64,000 nucleotides of DNA from Bufo bufo. Taxonomy: Eukaryota > Chordata > Amphibia > Anura > Bufonidae. Made by a program: the position numbers and the translations under genes. The notes beneath the pieces are model-generated. The model saw nothing but the letters and a program-made list of their open reading frames with translations, ran no database searches and was not told the origin of the DNA. Shown one piece after another: positions 54,740 to 64,000 of the stretch; the first letter of the stretch is position 1; each line of letters begins with the position of its first letter. Location: positions 216,076,624 to 216,140,623 of the forward strand of contig NC_053389.1 in assembly GCF_905171765.1 (NCBI RefSeq). The letters run 5' to 3'.

Positions 54740-55730
54740 TAAAAGACACCTTTCCACACACTCAACCAATCACACTTCAACCTCAAAGACCAAAGAGCTG
54801 TCTATTGATACCAGGGACAAAATTGTAGACCTGCACAAGGCTAGGATGAGCTACAGGACAATAAGTAAACAGCTTGGTGAGAAGGCAATAACTGTTGGCG
54901 CAATTATTAGAAAGAAGATGACTGTCAATCTTCCTCGGTCTGGGGCTCCATGCAAGATCTTGCCTCGCTCTGTAAGTATGATTCTGAGGACAGGAATCAG
55001 CCCAGAACTACACAGGAGGACCTGGTCAATGTCCTGAAGAGATCTGGGACCACAGTTTCAAATATTCCCATTGGTAACACACTACGCTGTCATGGATTAA
55101 AATCCTGCAGGGCAAGCGAGATCCCCCTGCTCATGCCAGCACATGTCCAGGCCCATTTGAAATTTGCCAATAACCATCTGGATGATCCAGAGGAGGCATC
55201 GGAGAAGGTCATGTGGTCAGATGAGACCAAAATATAACCTTTTGGTATCAACTCCACTCGCCGTGTTTGGAACACCGTCCCAACCGTGAAGCATGGGGGT
55301 GGAAACATCATACTTTGGGGGTGGTTTTCTGCAAAGGGGACAGGATGACTGCACCATATTGAAGGGAGGATGGATGGGGCCATGTATCACGAGATTTTGG
55401 CCAACAACCTCCTTCCCTCAGTAAGAGCATTGAAGATGGGTCATTGCTGGGTAAGAAGCATTTCAACGTCCTGGAGTGGCCTAGCCAGTCTCCAGACCTG
55501 AACCCAATTGAAAATTTTTGGAGGGAGCTGAAACTCAATGTAGCCCAGCAACACCCCTGTAACCTGGAGAAGATCTGTATGGAGGAGTGGGCCAAAATCC
55601 CTGCTGCAGTGTGTGCAAACTTGATCAAGAACTACAGGAAATGTCTGACCTCTGTAATTGCAAAGGTTTCTGTACCAAATATAAAGTTCTGTTTTTCTAT
55701 TGTATCAAATTCTTATTTCATGCAATAAAA
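54740..55730 (+). pseudogene. Tc1-like transposase remnant in the old Tc1 element
   Basis: Pieces in three frames: [29 protein letters not shown], then NTLRCHGLKSCRA, KVMWSDETKI followed by a stop where the active copy has Glu, [13 protein letters not shown], and later [20 protein letters not shown] to [11 protein letters not shown]. The QxDNDPKH box is deleted (the sequence jumps from ALKMG to [11 protein letters not shown] near 55440). It is a relative of the intact transposase at 18297-19319. Confidence 0.88.
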
Positions 55731-55870
55731 CACAAATGAATCATTTAAAAATCATACAATGTGATTTTTTTTAGGTTCTGACTCTCAAAAAATCAAATAC
55801 TTATTTGCCCCACTGTGTACCACTCCTGCACCCTGTTACTATCTCCAATGGGTAACACATTGTCACCTTA

Positions 55871-56347
55871 GGGTACTTTCACACTAGCGCTATTCTTTTC
55901 CGGTATTGAGTTCCGTCCTAGGGGCTCAATACTGGAAAAAACGCTTCAGTTTTATCCTAATGCATTCTGAATGGAAAGTATTCAGTTCAGTATGCATCAG
56001 GATGCATCAGTTCAGTCACTCTTACGGTATTTTCTCTGGCCACAATTCCGTAACACTTGCTGGAACGCCGGATCCAGCATTAATTTCCATTGAAAAGTAT
56101 TAATGCTGGATCCGGTACCTAGTGTTCCGGCAAACCTTTAAAAATGCCAAAAAAATAAATACCGGATCTGTTTTTCCGGATGACACCAGAGAGACGCATC
56201 CGGAATTTCAATGCATTTGTCAGATGGATCCGCATCCGGATCCGTCTACAAATGATATCTGTTTGCATACGGATTTCCAGATCCGGCAGGCAGCTCCGGC
56301 AACGGAACTGCCTACCGGATCCTCACAACGCAAGTGTGAAAGTACCC
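55871..56347. mobile_element. Harbinger-like MITE, TTA TSD
   Basis: Ends GGGTACTTTCACACTAGCG and complement of CGCAAGTGTGAAAGTACCC, with TTA at 55868-55870 and 56348-56350. The interior has 'ccggatcc' palindromes. It lies 55 bp after the old Tc1 element. Confidence 0.9.
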
Positions 56348-56544
56348 TTACGTATTTTGTTTCAGGTCCTCCACAATGTGTATCTATAATATTGTTATGC
56401 AACTGTTCATATGTAATGTACCTGGTTCACCAGCAGGTGGCAGCAAACTTCCTGAACAAAGGGTGGGGCCAGTTAGAGCTAGTCTAGTTTATCCCCAGCA
56501 AGGGTAAGGGTTTCCAGGGGCACGTCTCTGCTAAGCTCTGCTGG

Positions 56545-57485
56545 TGTCACGACGGGGAGTGGGGGAAACCCCCCACCGTGCGGTATCAAAGGGATAAAGG
56601 GTAGCTGCTAGGCCAGGACGCCGGGATCAGGGAGCAGGTCACCTCCTATTGCATCCCTAATCCTCTCCCTAGCTCCTAACCGTGTGAGCCAACCCAGATG
56701 GTAGGAGGGCTCATACTCCGGAACCTCGGGGCCCTACTAAACCTCAAGAAATCCATGGACTAGGAGCAGGGTAAAGACGACCTGTTCCTCCACAACACGG
56801 AGGAACAGGAGTCTCTAAAGACCTAGCTGCAAGGAGAGGGTAACACATACAGCATATGGAGATGGCAGGTAAGGGAAACCAGTAACACACTTACCTGCCA
56901 CAGACACACTGACTGGAACCCGTGCAAAAGTGCTAGTGTCCACACCAACATTAAAGGACACAGCACACACCACGGACCACACAGGGACCCAGGACTCTCA
57001 TAGCTGCATAAATGTGAGACAGGGGAATGTCTCAAAAACATGCTGGACACCAAACACTACCAGACATGTAACACCAAAAATAGACATACCAACACCCTGA
57101 TCAAAACCCACTCCATACACAAAGGGACAGGAAGGGAAGGAGACACCGGAATAACATTGAACATCTATGACCACAAGGGTAGCCCTCACTGGACAGATGG
57201 AATATGAAGACCAGGAGGATAGCTCCAGCATACACCATGGCTGGAGTACCCCTCAGCTTCAGGCATCCAGCAGAGGCTAAATAGCCCAAGCAGCCACACC
57301 CACACACACACACATAAACCCAGTGTTAACAAAACACTAGGGAGGGAGTTTACCCTTCCAACACCAGACAAGGGAAGGGAGCCACTTAAAGGGGAAGTGC
57401 ACACACAAGCAAACAAAACCACACGTTGCTGCAGGCAACAACATGCGTGGCAACAGTGTCACAGCGCACACCATAGGCTGTGACA
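56545..57485. mobile_element. Solo LTR, 941 bp, 5-bp TSD
   Basis: Begins TGTCACGACGGGG and ends GGCTGTGACA, with short inverted ends TGTCAC/GTGACA. The perfect 5-bp duplication GCTGG lies at 56540-56544 and 57486-57490. No coding sequence. A 5-bp TSD fits Ty3/gypsy-type elements; the orientation is not certain. It may lie inside an older LTR running from TGTTATGCAACTG (56393) to about CCGTTACA (57849), because both flanks look like one repeat. Confidence 0.85.
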
Positions 57486-58357
57486 GCTGGCCATGGAGGC
57501 AGAAGCTTGAAGCCTCAGAAGCCAAGAGCATAGTCCTATGGCAGAACTAAGTCAGACTAAGGAGAGAAGTGCAGCATAAAGAAGGAATCAAAGTCACTAA
57601 GCTAGCTTGTCAGTACAGCAGAAGGAAAGAGATAAAGCAGAGTTGAGGTTGCCTGCCAGTTCATGCTAAAGCCTGCTGGAACCAAGACAAAGCCAGAAAA
57701 CTGTTTGGAGAAACGTTTCAGCTGCCATTGAACTTCATCTCAAGGTCTGGACTCAAGTTATTCTTTCAAATCCCTCAATTATTCCCCCTATTTATTGCTT
57801 TGGAGCCAAATCCTGGGGTCCAGAGGTATCCAGGTAACAGCACCGTTACACACTTACAGAGACATTTAGGCCACACTACACCACTCAGCATTTCCTACAC
57901 CTAGGACCCTATAGAGGGCCCTGGGGGAAGGCTGCCCATTGCACAAGTAGCAGCGGAAGGAGGGTTGGTGGTAGCAGCAGCAACCCGCAGCAACAGACCA
58001 GAGCCGCCACTGTCATCCAGCGTTCATGTTTTGACCAACAATCCAGCTTTACTGGAATGGTTGACTTGCTCTTCAACATCATCTCAAGTGACAACAGATA
58101 CACACAGCTAGGAATCGGTGAGATCCTCTCACACCGTGCTTAGTTGGCATAGCCAAGGAACTGCCTCTGAGCCCACACCAGTCCTGAACCTGCCTCTTGG
58201 TTTTGCTGCTCCTTCTGCTAGCTAAGTAAGGTATGCTGCCCGCTCTGCTCCGCTTTTCAGCGAGGATGATTTTTTTGACGACACTTACAGGCCAGCACAG
58301 ACTTGGAGGAGAGGTCCGCTGCAGACTCCTCTAGGCATGCAACTACCGATGATGATA

Positions 58358-58655
58358 AACACCAATCATATATTGTGGGCTAAACCATTGTTCCGGAACA
58401 TGCCCTAATATAAACACCAAAAATAGCTGCCAGAGTCTCAAAATCATATACGCTAAATTCTTTATTATGATACAATATTAAAATACACATAAAACACAAT
58501 AGTTAATGGTGGTGAAGAAAATCATGTGACCTGTCAGGGCATCTTATCCTTGATTTTTTTCACCACCATTAACTATTGTGTTTTATGTATATTTTAATAT
58601 TGTATCATAATAAAGAATTTTGTGTATATGATTTTGGCAGATATTTTTTGTGTTT
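58358..58655. mobile_element. Foldback MITE flanked by a 13-bp direct repeat
   Basis: 'accgatgatgata' occurs at 58345-58357 and 58656-58668, around an element with ends AACACCAA and TTTGTGTT. From 58412 to the right end it is a hairpin ('aatagctgcc' / 'ggcagatatt', 'accaccattaactattgtgt'). The long TSD suggests a Mutator-like element, which is inference. Confidence 0.7.
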
Positions 58656-59239
58656 ACCGATGATGATAGTTAAGTGGGAACACATGTTGCGAGAGGTCAG
58701 GGACGTACTCAAAAGACAGGTGAGGGGGACATTAGTGAGGAACAAACTGATGTAGATTATGTTGTCGTTTGCACGTGGGAGCCGGGTGAAGAGAGGGCAT
58801 CGTTATCATCAGGGGGAGAGGGTTGCAGTGTGCCTGTGAGAAAGCAGGGTGGAAGCGTGCCCGTGAGACAGCAGGATGGAAGCAGTGGAAGATCTGCAGC
58901 CAAATGTGGGTGGGGTCAGTGGCGTGCCCGGGGGGGGGTGCACCCCGGGTGCCGGCTCTGACGGGGGTGCCAGCAGGCCCAGAAGCAATGAGCGCTTCCA
59001 TCAATACAGATGGAAGCGCTCATTGCTGAAGCGCTGACACCCGTGACCCAGTCCCACATACCGCGGCAGGGCAGGGAGCGGAGCGCCGATCACTGCCATA
59101 GGCTTCAGGCCTAGTAGGCCTGAAGCCTATGCAGTAGGGAAATTGTCGCGCCTGTGCCGGGACTCAGCAGCACAGTGTCGGGACTCTGCAAGCAAGCGCA
59201 TGTAAGTATTTAGCTTTTAGAATTTCCTTCTTTTTTTTT

Positions 59240-60150
59240 TGTTTTCCTTTTATGTGCTAACTTTGGGGGGACATGGTGGGGCCGGGGTGCACAGAGGACG
59301 TGTGGGGGCAAACTTTTATTTTATATTATAATGTGGTAACTTTGGGGGACATGAGGGGGCCAGGGTGGACAGAGGACGTGTGGGGGCAAACTTTTATTTT
59401 ATTTTATAATGTGGCAACTTTGGGGGACATGAGGTGGGTGCACACAGGAGGGCGTGGGGGGGATCATGGTGGGATACTGTGTGGCACAGTGGGGGGGGCA
59501 ATTTATTATGGGAGGGATGGCAATGTGGGGGACACTACTGTGTGGGGGCAGCGTGGAGGACACTACTGTGTGGGGGGGCAGCATGGGGGACACTACTGTG
59601 TGGGGGACACTACTGTATGGGGGCAGTGTGGGGGACACTACTGTGTGGGGGGCAGCATGGGGGACACTACTGTGTGGGGGAAATTACTGTGTGGGGGGCA
59701 GCGTGGGGGACACTACTGTGTGGGGGGCAGTGTGGGGGAAATTGCTGTATGGGGGGACTACTGTGTGGGGGCAGTGTGGGGGAAATTGCTGTGTGGGGGA
59801 CACTACTTTGTGGGGGGCAGCATGGGGGACACTACTGTGTGGGGGACACTACTGTGTGGGGGACAGTGTGGGGGAAATTACTGTGTGGGGGACACTACTG
59901 TGTGGAGGGCAGCGTGGGCGAAATTACTGTGTAGGGGACACTACTGTATGGGGCAGTGTGGGGGCCACTACTGTGTGGGGGGACTACTGTGTGGGGGCAG
60001 TGTGGGGGGACTACTGTGTGGGGGCAGTGTGGGGGAAATTACTGTGTGGGGGCAGCGTGGGGGACACTACTGTGTGGGGGGACTACTGTGTGGGGGGCAG
60101 TGTGCGGGAAATTACTGTGTAGTGGACACTACTGTGTGGGGGGCAGCATG
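59240..60150 (+). repeat. G-rich minisatellite 'ctactgtgtgggggacacta'
   Basis: About 35 irregular copies of ~18-24-bp units such as 'tactgtgtgggggacac', 'gggggcagtgtggggga' and 'aaattactgtgtggggg', preceded by two ~65-bp units ('gacagaggacgtgtggggg'). The + strand has many runs of four to eight G, giving G-quadruplex potential. Open frames of up to 358 codons rich in Gly, Trp and Cys are artefacts. Confidence 0.92.
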
Positions 60151-60717
60151 GGGGCCTTGCTATTGGGGAGGCACTGTAGAGGCCAGTCTATTATTTCTGG
60201 GGACACTATCGAGGGATTATTACCTGGAGCACAATATAGGGTGTTATGATTATTACTGGGGGCATTCTAGGGGACGTTATAGCTGCTGTAGACACTATAG
60301 GAACATTTGGGGTAATTTATCAAACTGGTGTAAAGTAGAACTGGCTTAGTTGCCCATAGCAACCAATCAGATACCATCTTTCATTTTTACAACTCTTTTG
60401 GAAATCCAGTTCTACTTTACACCAGTTTGATAAAGGACTCAAATTATGTCTATTAGGATCACTATTTTTTTCAGACGTATAGTACCTGGGGCATTGGGGG
60501 GCACAACGGGCACAGGTATTGGGGGTGGCAGCAGGATGACACTGTGGGGACACTAGGACGGAGAGGTTGATGGAAAAATTTAGAAATCTAACGTGTCTGT
60601 GTTACAAACTCTGTAGAGACGAGATGCGGCTGAAAGAACTTCTCATGGCGGTCTAACGGAGGAGAAGAGGAAAGAGAAGGTCTGCATGACAGGAGATGTC
60701 CCTGGATGTAAGAGGTA

Positions 60718-61656
60718 CAGTACAGACCAAAAGTTTGGACACACCTTCTCATTCAAAGAGTTTTCTTTATTTTCATGACTATGACAATTGTAGATTCACA
60801 CTGAAGGCATCAAAACTATGAATTAACACATGTGGAATTATATGAATAACAAACAAGGGTGAAACAACTGAAAATATGTCATATTCTAGGTTCTTCAAAG
60901 TAGCCACCTTTTGCTTTGATTACTGCTTTGCACACTCTTGGCATTCTCTTGATGAGCTTCAAGAGGTAGTCCCCTGAAATGGTTTTTACTTCACAGGTGC
61001 GCCCTGTCAGGTTTAATAAGTGGGATTTCTTGCCTTATAAATGGGGTTGGGACCATCAGTTGCGTTGAGGAGAAGTCAGGTGGATACACAGCTGATAGTC
61101 CTACTTAATAGACTGTTAGAATTTGTATTATGGCAAGAAAAAAGCAGCTAAGTAAAGAAAAACGAGTGGCCATCATTACTTTAAGAAATGAAGGTCAGTC
61201 AGTCAGCCGAAAAATTGGGAAAACTTTGAAAGTAAGGGCTATTTGACCATGAAGGAGAGTGATGGGGTGCTGCGCCAGATGACCTGGCCTCCACAGTCAC
61301 CGGACCTGAACCCAATCGAGATGGTTTGGGGTGAGCTGGACCGCAGAGTGAAGGCAAAAGGGCCAACAAGTGCTAAGCATCTCTGGGAACTCCTTCAAGA
61401 CTGTTGGAAGACCATTTCAGCGGACTACCTCTTGAAGCTCATCAAGAGAATGCCAAGAGTGTGCAAAGCAGTAATCAAAGCAAAAGGTGGCTACTTTGAA
61501 GAACCTAGAATATGACATATTTTCAGTTGTTTCACACTTGTTTGTTATGTATATAATTCCACATGTGTTAATTCATAGTTTTGATGCCTTCATAGTCATG
61601 AAAATAAAGAAAACTCTTTGAATGAGAAGGTGTGTCCAAACTTTTGGTCTGTACTG
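60718..61656. mobile_element. Tc1-derived MITE copy 2
   Basis: Ends CAGTACAGACCAAAAG and complement, with TA at 60716-60717 and 61657-61658. It has the same internal deletion as copy 1 (6799-7712) but keeps an extra 24 bp ('aagaaatgaaggtcagtcag' and following) after the N-terminal transposase relic. The C-terminal relic runs from about 61243 to 61515 ([16 protein letters not shown] to [10 protein letters not shown]). Confidence 0.93.
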
Positions 61657-63499
61657 TATGTGGTCAAGTATTGGGGGGAAGGGTGCCAGAGAAATGACCC
61701 GCCCCCGGGTGCTAAACACCCTGGGCACGCCACTGGGTGGGGTAGACTGTCTGCTACTCAGGAGACTACCTGTGAGGAACCCAATTACAGTGCACAGGTT
61801 CATAAAAACAGCGGCAGACCGTTATCACGCAATGGTGGAGGGAAGGTTCCATACTCTGCATTGTGGAAATTTTTTAGCAAGCCACTGGGGGGCGTTAGCG
61901 TGATGGTATGCCGGATATGTGGGCAGAAGGTGCATTGCAGCCAGGGTGCTAATGTTGTCATGACGGCCCGGTTTCAACACATGGAGCGTCACCATAAAGT
62001 GGTGTGGGAAAACCGTACCATTCATTTAGTCTTACAGCCTAATACAGCAACTGCTGCATCTACAGCCGCCCCACACCCCCTCTCCAACTGTCAGAGCTCG
62101 CCAACATCAGCAGAAGGAAGCTGTCATTCCTTGCCATCGACTTCAACGTCATCTATAGCTCCTGATGCTCCTCCTCCTCCTCACTTGTTTTGACAGCAAT
62201 CAATCACCAAGGCAATTGCTAAAAGTCAACAGTATGTGTGCACTCATCCAATGGCGCAGAAGCTAAATTTGCACCTGGGCAAGTTGCTGGTGCTACAGTC
62301 CTTCCCCTTCCATTACCAGTTCTGCATGTTGAGCAGAAGGTGGGGCAGTACTTGGGCCTTTTGGTTTCCAGTAGAGTTAACGCTAACGCTAACGTATAGC
62401 ATTGCAACTATGATCAAGAACAATATATGTTGTTCACTGCCCACTGGGTAGATGTGGTTCCGGACCAGGCACACCAACAACTTAGCCAGGTGATGGCAAT
62501 GTCGCCTCTGTGTGGTAATGCTGCGATTTCTGTGCCAATGTCCTTCTCTGCCTTTTCATCCTCCACCTTGTCCTAATCCACCAATGTAGAAGCAGTTCAC
62601 AGTGGTCCTCTAGCTTATCACCTATGCAAAGCTAGCGTTGTCACGCGGTTGTGCACCTGGTCAGTCTGGGTGAATGGATCCACACCGGGGAGGAACTGCT
62701 TATCGTTATCAATAAAGAAATCGCACACTTTCTGTCTCCTCACCAACTGAAGATTGGAAACATGGTTACTTATAACGGGAAGAACATTTTTTTCTGTGCT
62801 GCATCAGGGAGGGCTGACCCATGCGTCCTGTATGGCGCACGTCTTCAATCTTGTTGTTACCTGGTTCCTCAAGTCTTCCACTGAACTGCAAGAGCTGTTA
62901 AAATGTCCAGGAAACTGTGCATGCAGTTCAGCCACTCTTACCATGCAAAACACACCCTCCTTGAGCTGCAAACGCAAAATGCTCTTCCCCAACATCGCTT
63001 GATATGCAACATTTCCACCTGTTGGAACTCCACGCTACATATGTTAGACCACCTGTATGAGCAGAGGAAGACGGTCAATAATTTCTTAATGCAGCGGACG
63101 GACAGGTCTACTCCCCGTTGTAACTTCCACGTTAGCCAGTGGCAGCTCATGCGTGACACATGCCGTTTGCTCAGGCCCTTTGAGTAGGACACTTCATTTG
63201 TCAGTTGGAAGAACTACGAGATGAATGATGTCATTCCGCTCCTTCACATCCTGGAGGGGATTGACAAATATGATTGGCAAGGGGACAGAAGACGTGGCAC
63301 CTACATCTCATGGCCACCTGATCCCTGAGGAGAATAAAGACGAGGAGAAGAACATAAATGCCCAGGATTTATATACACAACTAGGTGGTTTATCTGCCCA
63401 AGCAACAGAGGAGGAGCAGGAGAAATAGAGGGTGAGGACGAAGACAGACCGTGGCAGTATGCAGTGGAGACGGAAGCAGGGAGGCCCTCTGAGTCCCTT

Positions 63500-63790
63500 G
63501 CACAAATAGCCACTGCAACTGCTGCCAACACCATCCCCACTCTGTCATGGCGCCACTACTACTATTTCTGCTGTGGCCACCACCATCCCCACTCTGTCAT
63601 GGGGCCACTACTGCTACTGCTGCTGCCACTGTACCCCTTTTGTCATGGGGCCACTTTTGTCATGGTTACTGACACTGCTGCTGCCAACCTCCCCACTCTG
63701 TCATGGGGCCACTTTTTTCACTGTAACTCCCACTGCTCCTGCCACTCTCCCCCTTCTGTCATGGGGCCACTACTTGAATCTTGGGGCACT
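63500..63790. repeat. Short degenerate tandem repeat 'ctctgtcatggggccactac'
   Basis: Six copies of a ~45-50-bp unit ('cccactctgtcatggggcca' + 'ctactgctactgctgctgcc'), following the decayed hAT transposase. Position after the transposase recalls the minisatellite of the 8.5-kb hAT, but the unit is unrelated. Confidence 0.75.
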
Positions 63791-64000
63791 GCATGGTTAA
63801 GTCCACTGCGATAAATTAGACCTGATGCTAACAGTGACCTGTAATACTGACATACAGTGATTCAACAGCTAACAGAACAGAAAAAAAGTGTGTGTGTTTG
63901 CACTTCCACAACATGCATTAAAAGAACATTTTTTTCCACCACTTTATTGCCGCTGCCTCCATTTCTTTATTTTGTTCCTCTAAGGAGACATTTGGACATA

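Larger units (their letters stand above)
48089..55815 (+). mobile_element. Old Tc1-like transposon, host of a nested insertion
   Basis: The left end CAGTGGGGAAAATAAGTATT follows TA at 48087-48088. The right end is the complement of CAGTGGGGCAAATAAGTATT at 55796-55815. The transposase relic is on the + strand at 54740-55720. A TTAA element carrying a DIRS retrotransposon sits in the 5' leader: 'gtttttcttTAA' at 48341 continues at 54676 'ggaaccctcctactctgcac'. Confidence 0.88.
58917..61735. mobile_element. Non-autonomous hAT-type element with G-rich array and nested Tc1 MITE
   Basis: Ends CAGTGGCGTGCCCGGGGG and complement of GGGCACGCCACTG, flanked by GGTGGGGT at 58909-58916 and 61736-61743. 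The contents are 'acctgaagcctatg' inverted pairs near 59095-59135, a G-rich minisatellite (59240-60150), a foldback MITE at about 60308-60438 ('atttatcaaactggtgtaaa' and complement), and the Tc1-derived MITE at 60718-61656. No transposase of its own. Confidence 0.88.
58674..63430 (+). pseudogene. Decayed hAT/ZBED-type transposase, interrupted by a 2.8-kb element
   Basis: The frame at 58674-58916 (THVARGQGRTQKTGEGDI ... SGRSAAKCGWG) continues exactly in phase after 61743 (RLSATQETTCEEPNYSAQVH), once the insertion and its 8-bp duplication are removed. Then follow a BED-type finger (ALWKFFSKPLGG...VCRICGQKVHCSQG...FQHMERHH), QSITKAIAKSQQY..., MAHVFNLVVTWFLK, HRLICNISTCWNSTLHMLDH and WQLMRDTCRLLRPFE, the same order as in the hAT transposase at 35866-39291. 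After 62190 the frame changes repeatedly and stops are frequent. The C-terminal hATC region is not seen before the window ends. Confidence 0.82.

Noticed and set aside
57101..57531. Cys/Leu-rich open frames
   Set aside because: Inside the solo LTR and its flank; low-complexity CA-rich sequence on the other strand explains them.
59273..60349. 358-codon Gly/Trp/Cys-rich open reading frame
   Set aside because: Artefact of the G-rich minisatellite; several overlapping frames are open for the same reason.

Overview
The window is vertebrate nuclear DNA, most likely from a frog or toad. It carries one conserved intron-rich gene and many mobile elements typical of anurans: Tc1-like and hAT transposons, piggyBac/Kolobok-like elements with TTAA target sites, Harbinger-like MITEs, DIRS and Penelope-like retroelements, and a CR1/L2-type LINE. 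The species call is inference from repeat content. I see no prokaryotic feature, rRNA, tRNA or CRISPR.

Host gene (1-21.3 kb, + strand): ten coding exons of mitochondrial branched-chain aminotransferase (BCAT2) join in frame to 1158 nt, or 385 codons plus stop. The start exon lies upstream. The PLP lysine and the CXXC redox motif are present. One intron begins with GC, not GT. The introns hold MITEs with clean target-site duplications, two kilobase-scale foldbacks (3.1-5.4 kb and 5.5-8.3 kb; the second is Penelope-derived), a decayed Tc1 element (9.5-10.9 kb) and an apparently intact Tc1-like transposon (18.07-19.68 kb) starting 34 bp after an exon.

Intergenic part (21.3-32 kb): a ~50-bp minisatellite, several MITEs, a 5'-truncated Penelope-like element with RT and GIY-YIG endonuclease (25.0-26.5 kb), an LTR-like block, and a LINE interrupted by four separate MITEs.

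Nested part (32-56 kb): an 8,504-bp hAT transposon (32,444-40,947) with a perfect 8-bp TSD. It encodes a BED-finger/hATC transposase with only two in-frame stops and carries three kinds of internal tandem array, including about 3 kb of a 141-bp minisatellite. Next comes a Tc1 element split by a 3-kb TTAA foldback element (41.5-46.1 kb), then a Tc1 remnant (46.7-47.5 kb), then a three-level nest (48.1-55.8 kb): Tc1 containing a TTAA element containing a nearly complete DIRS retrotransposon with its internal complementary region.

Last part (55.9-64 kb): a Harbinger-like MITE, a solo LTR with a 5-bp TSD, and a decayed hAT transposase gene whose reading frame is interrupted by a 2.8-kb element with an 8-bp TSD. 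That element contains a G-rich minisatellite and a Tc1-derived MITE. Many insertions can be dated relative to one another because the empty site is readable from the flanks or from a second copy.
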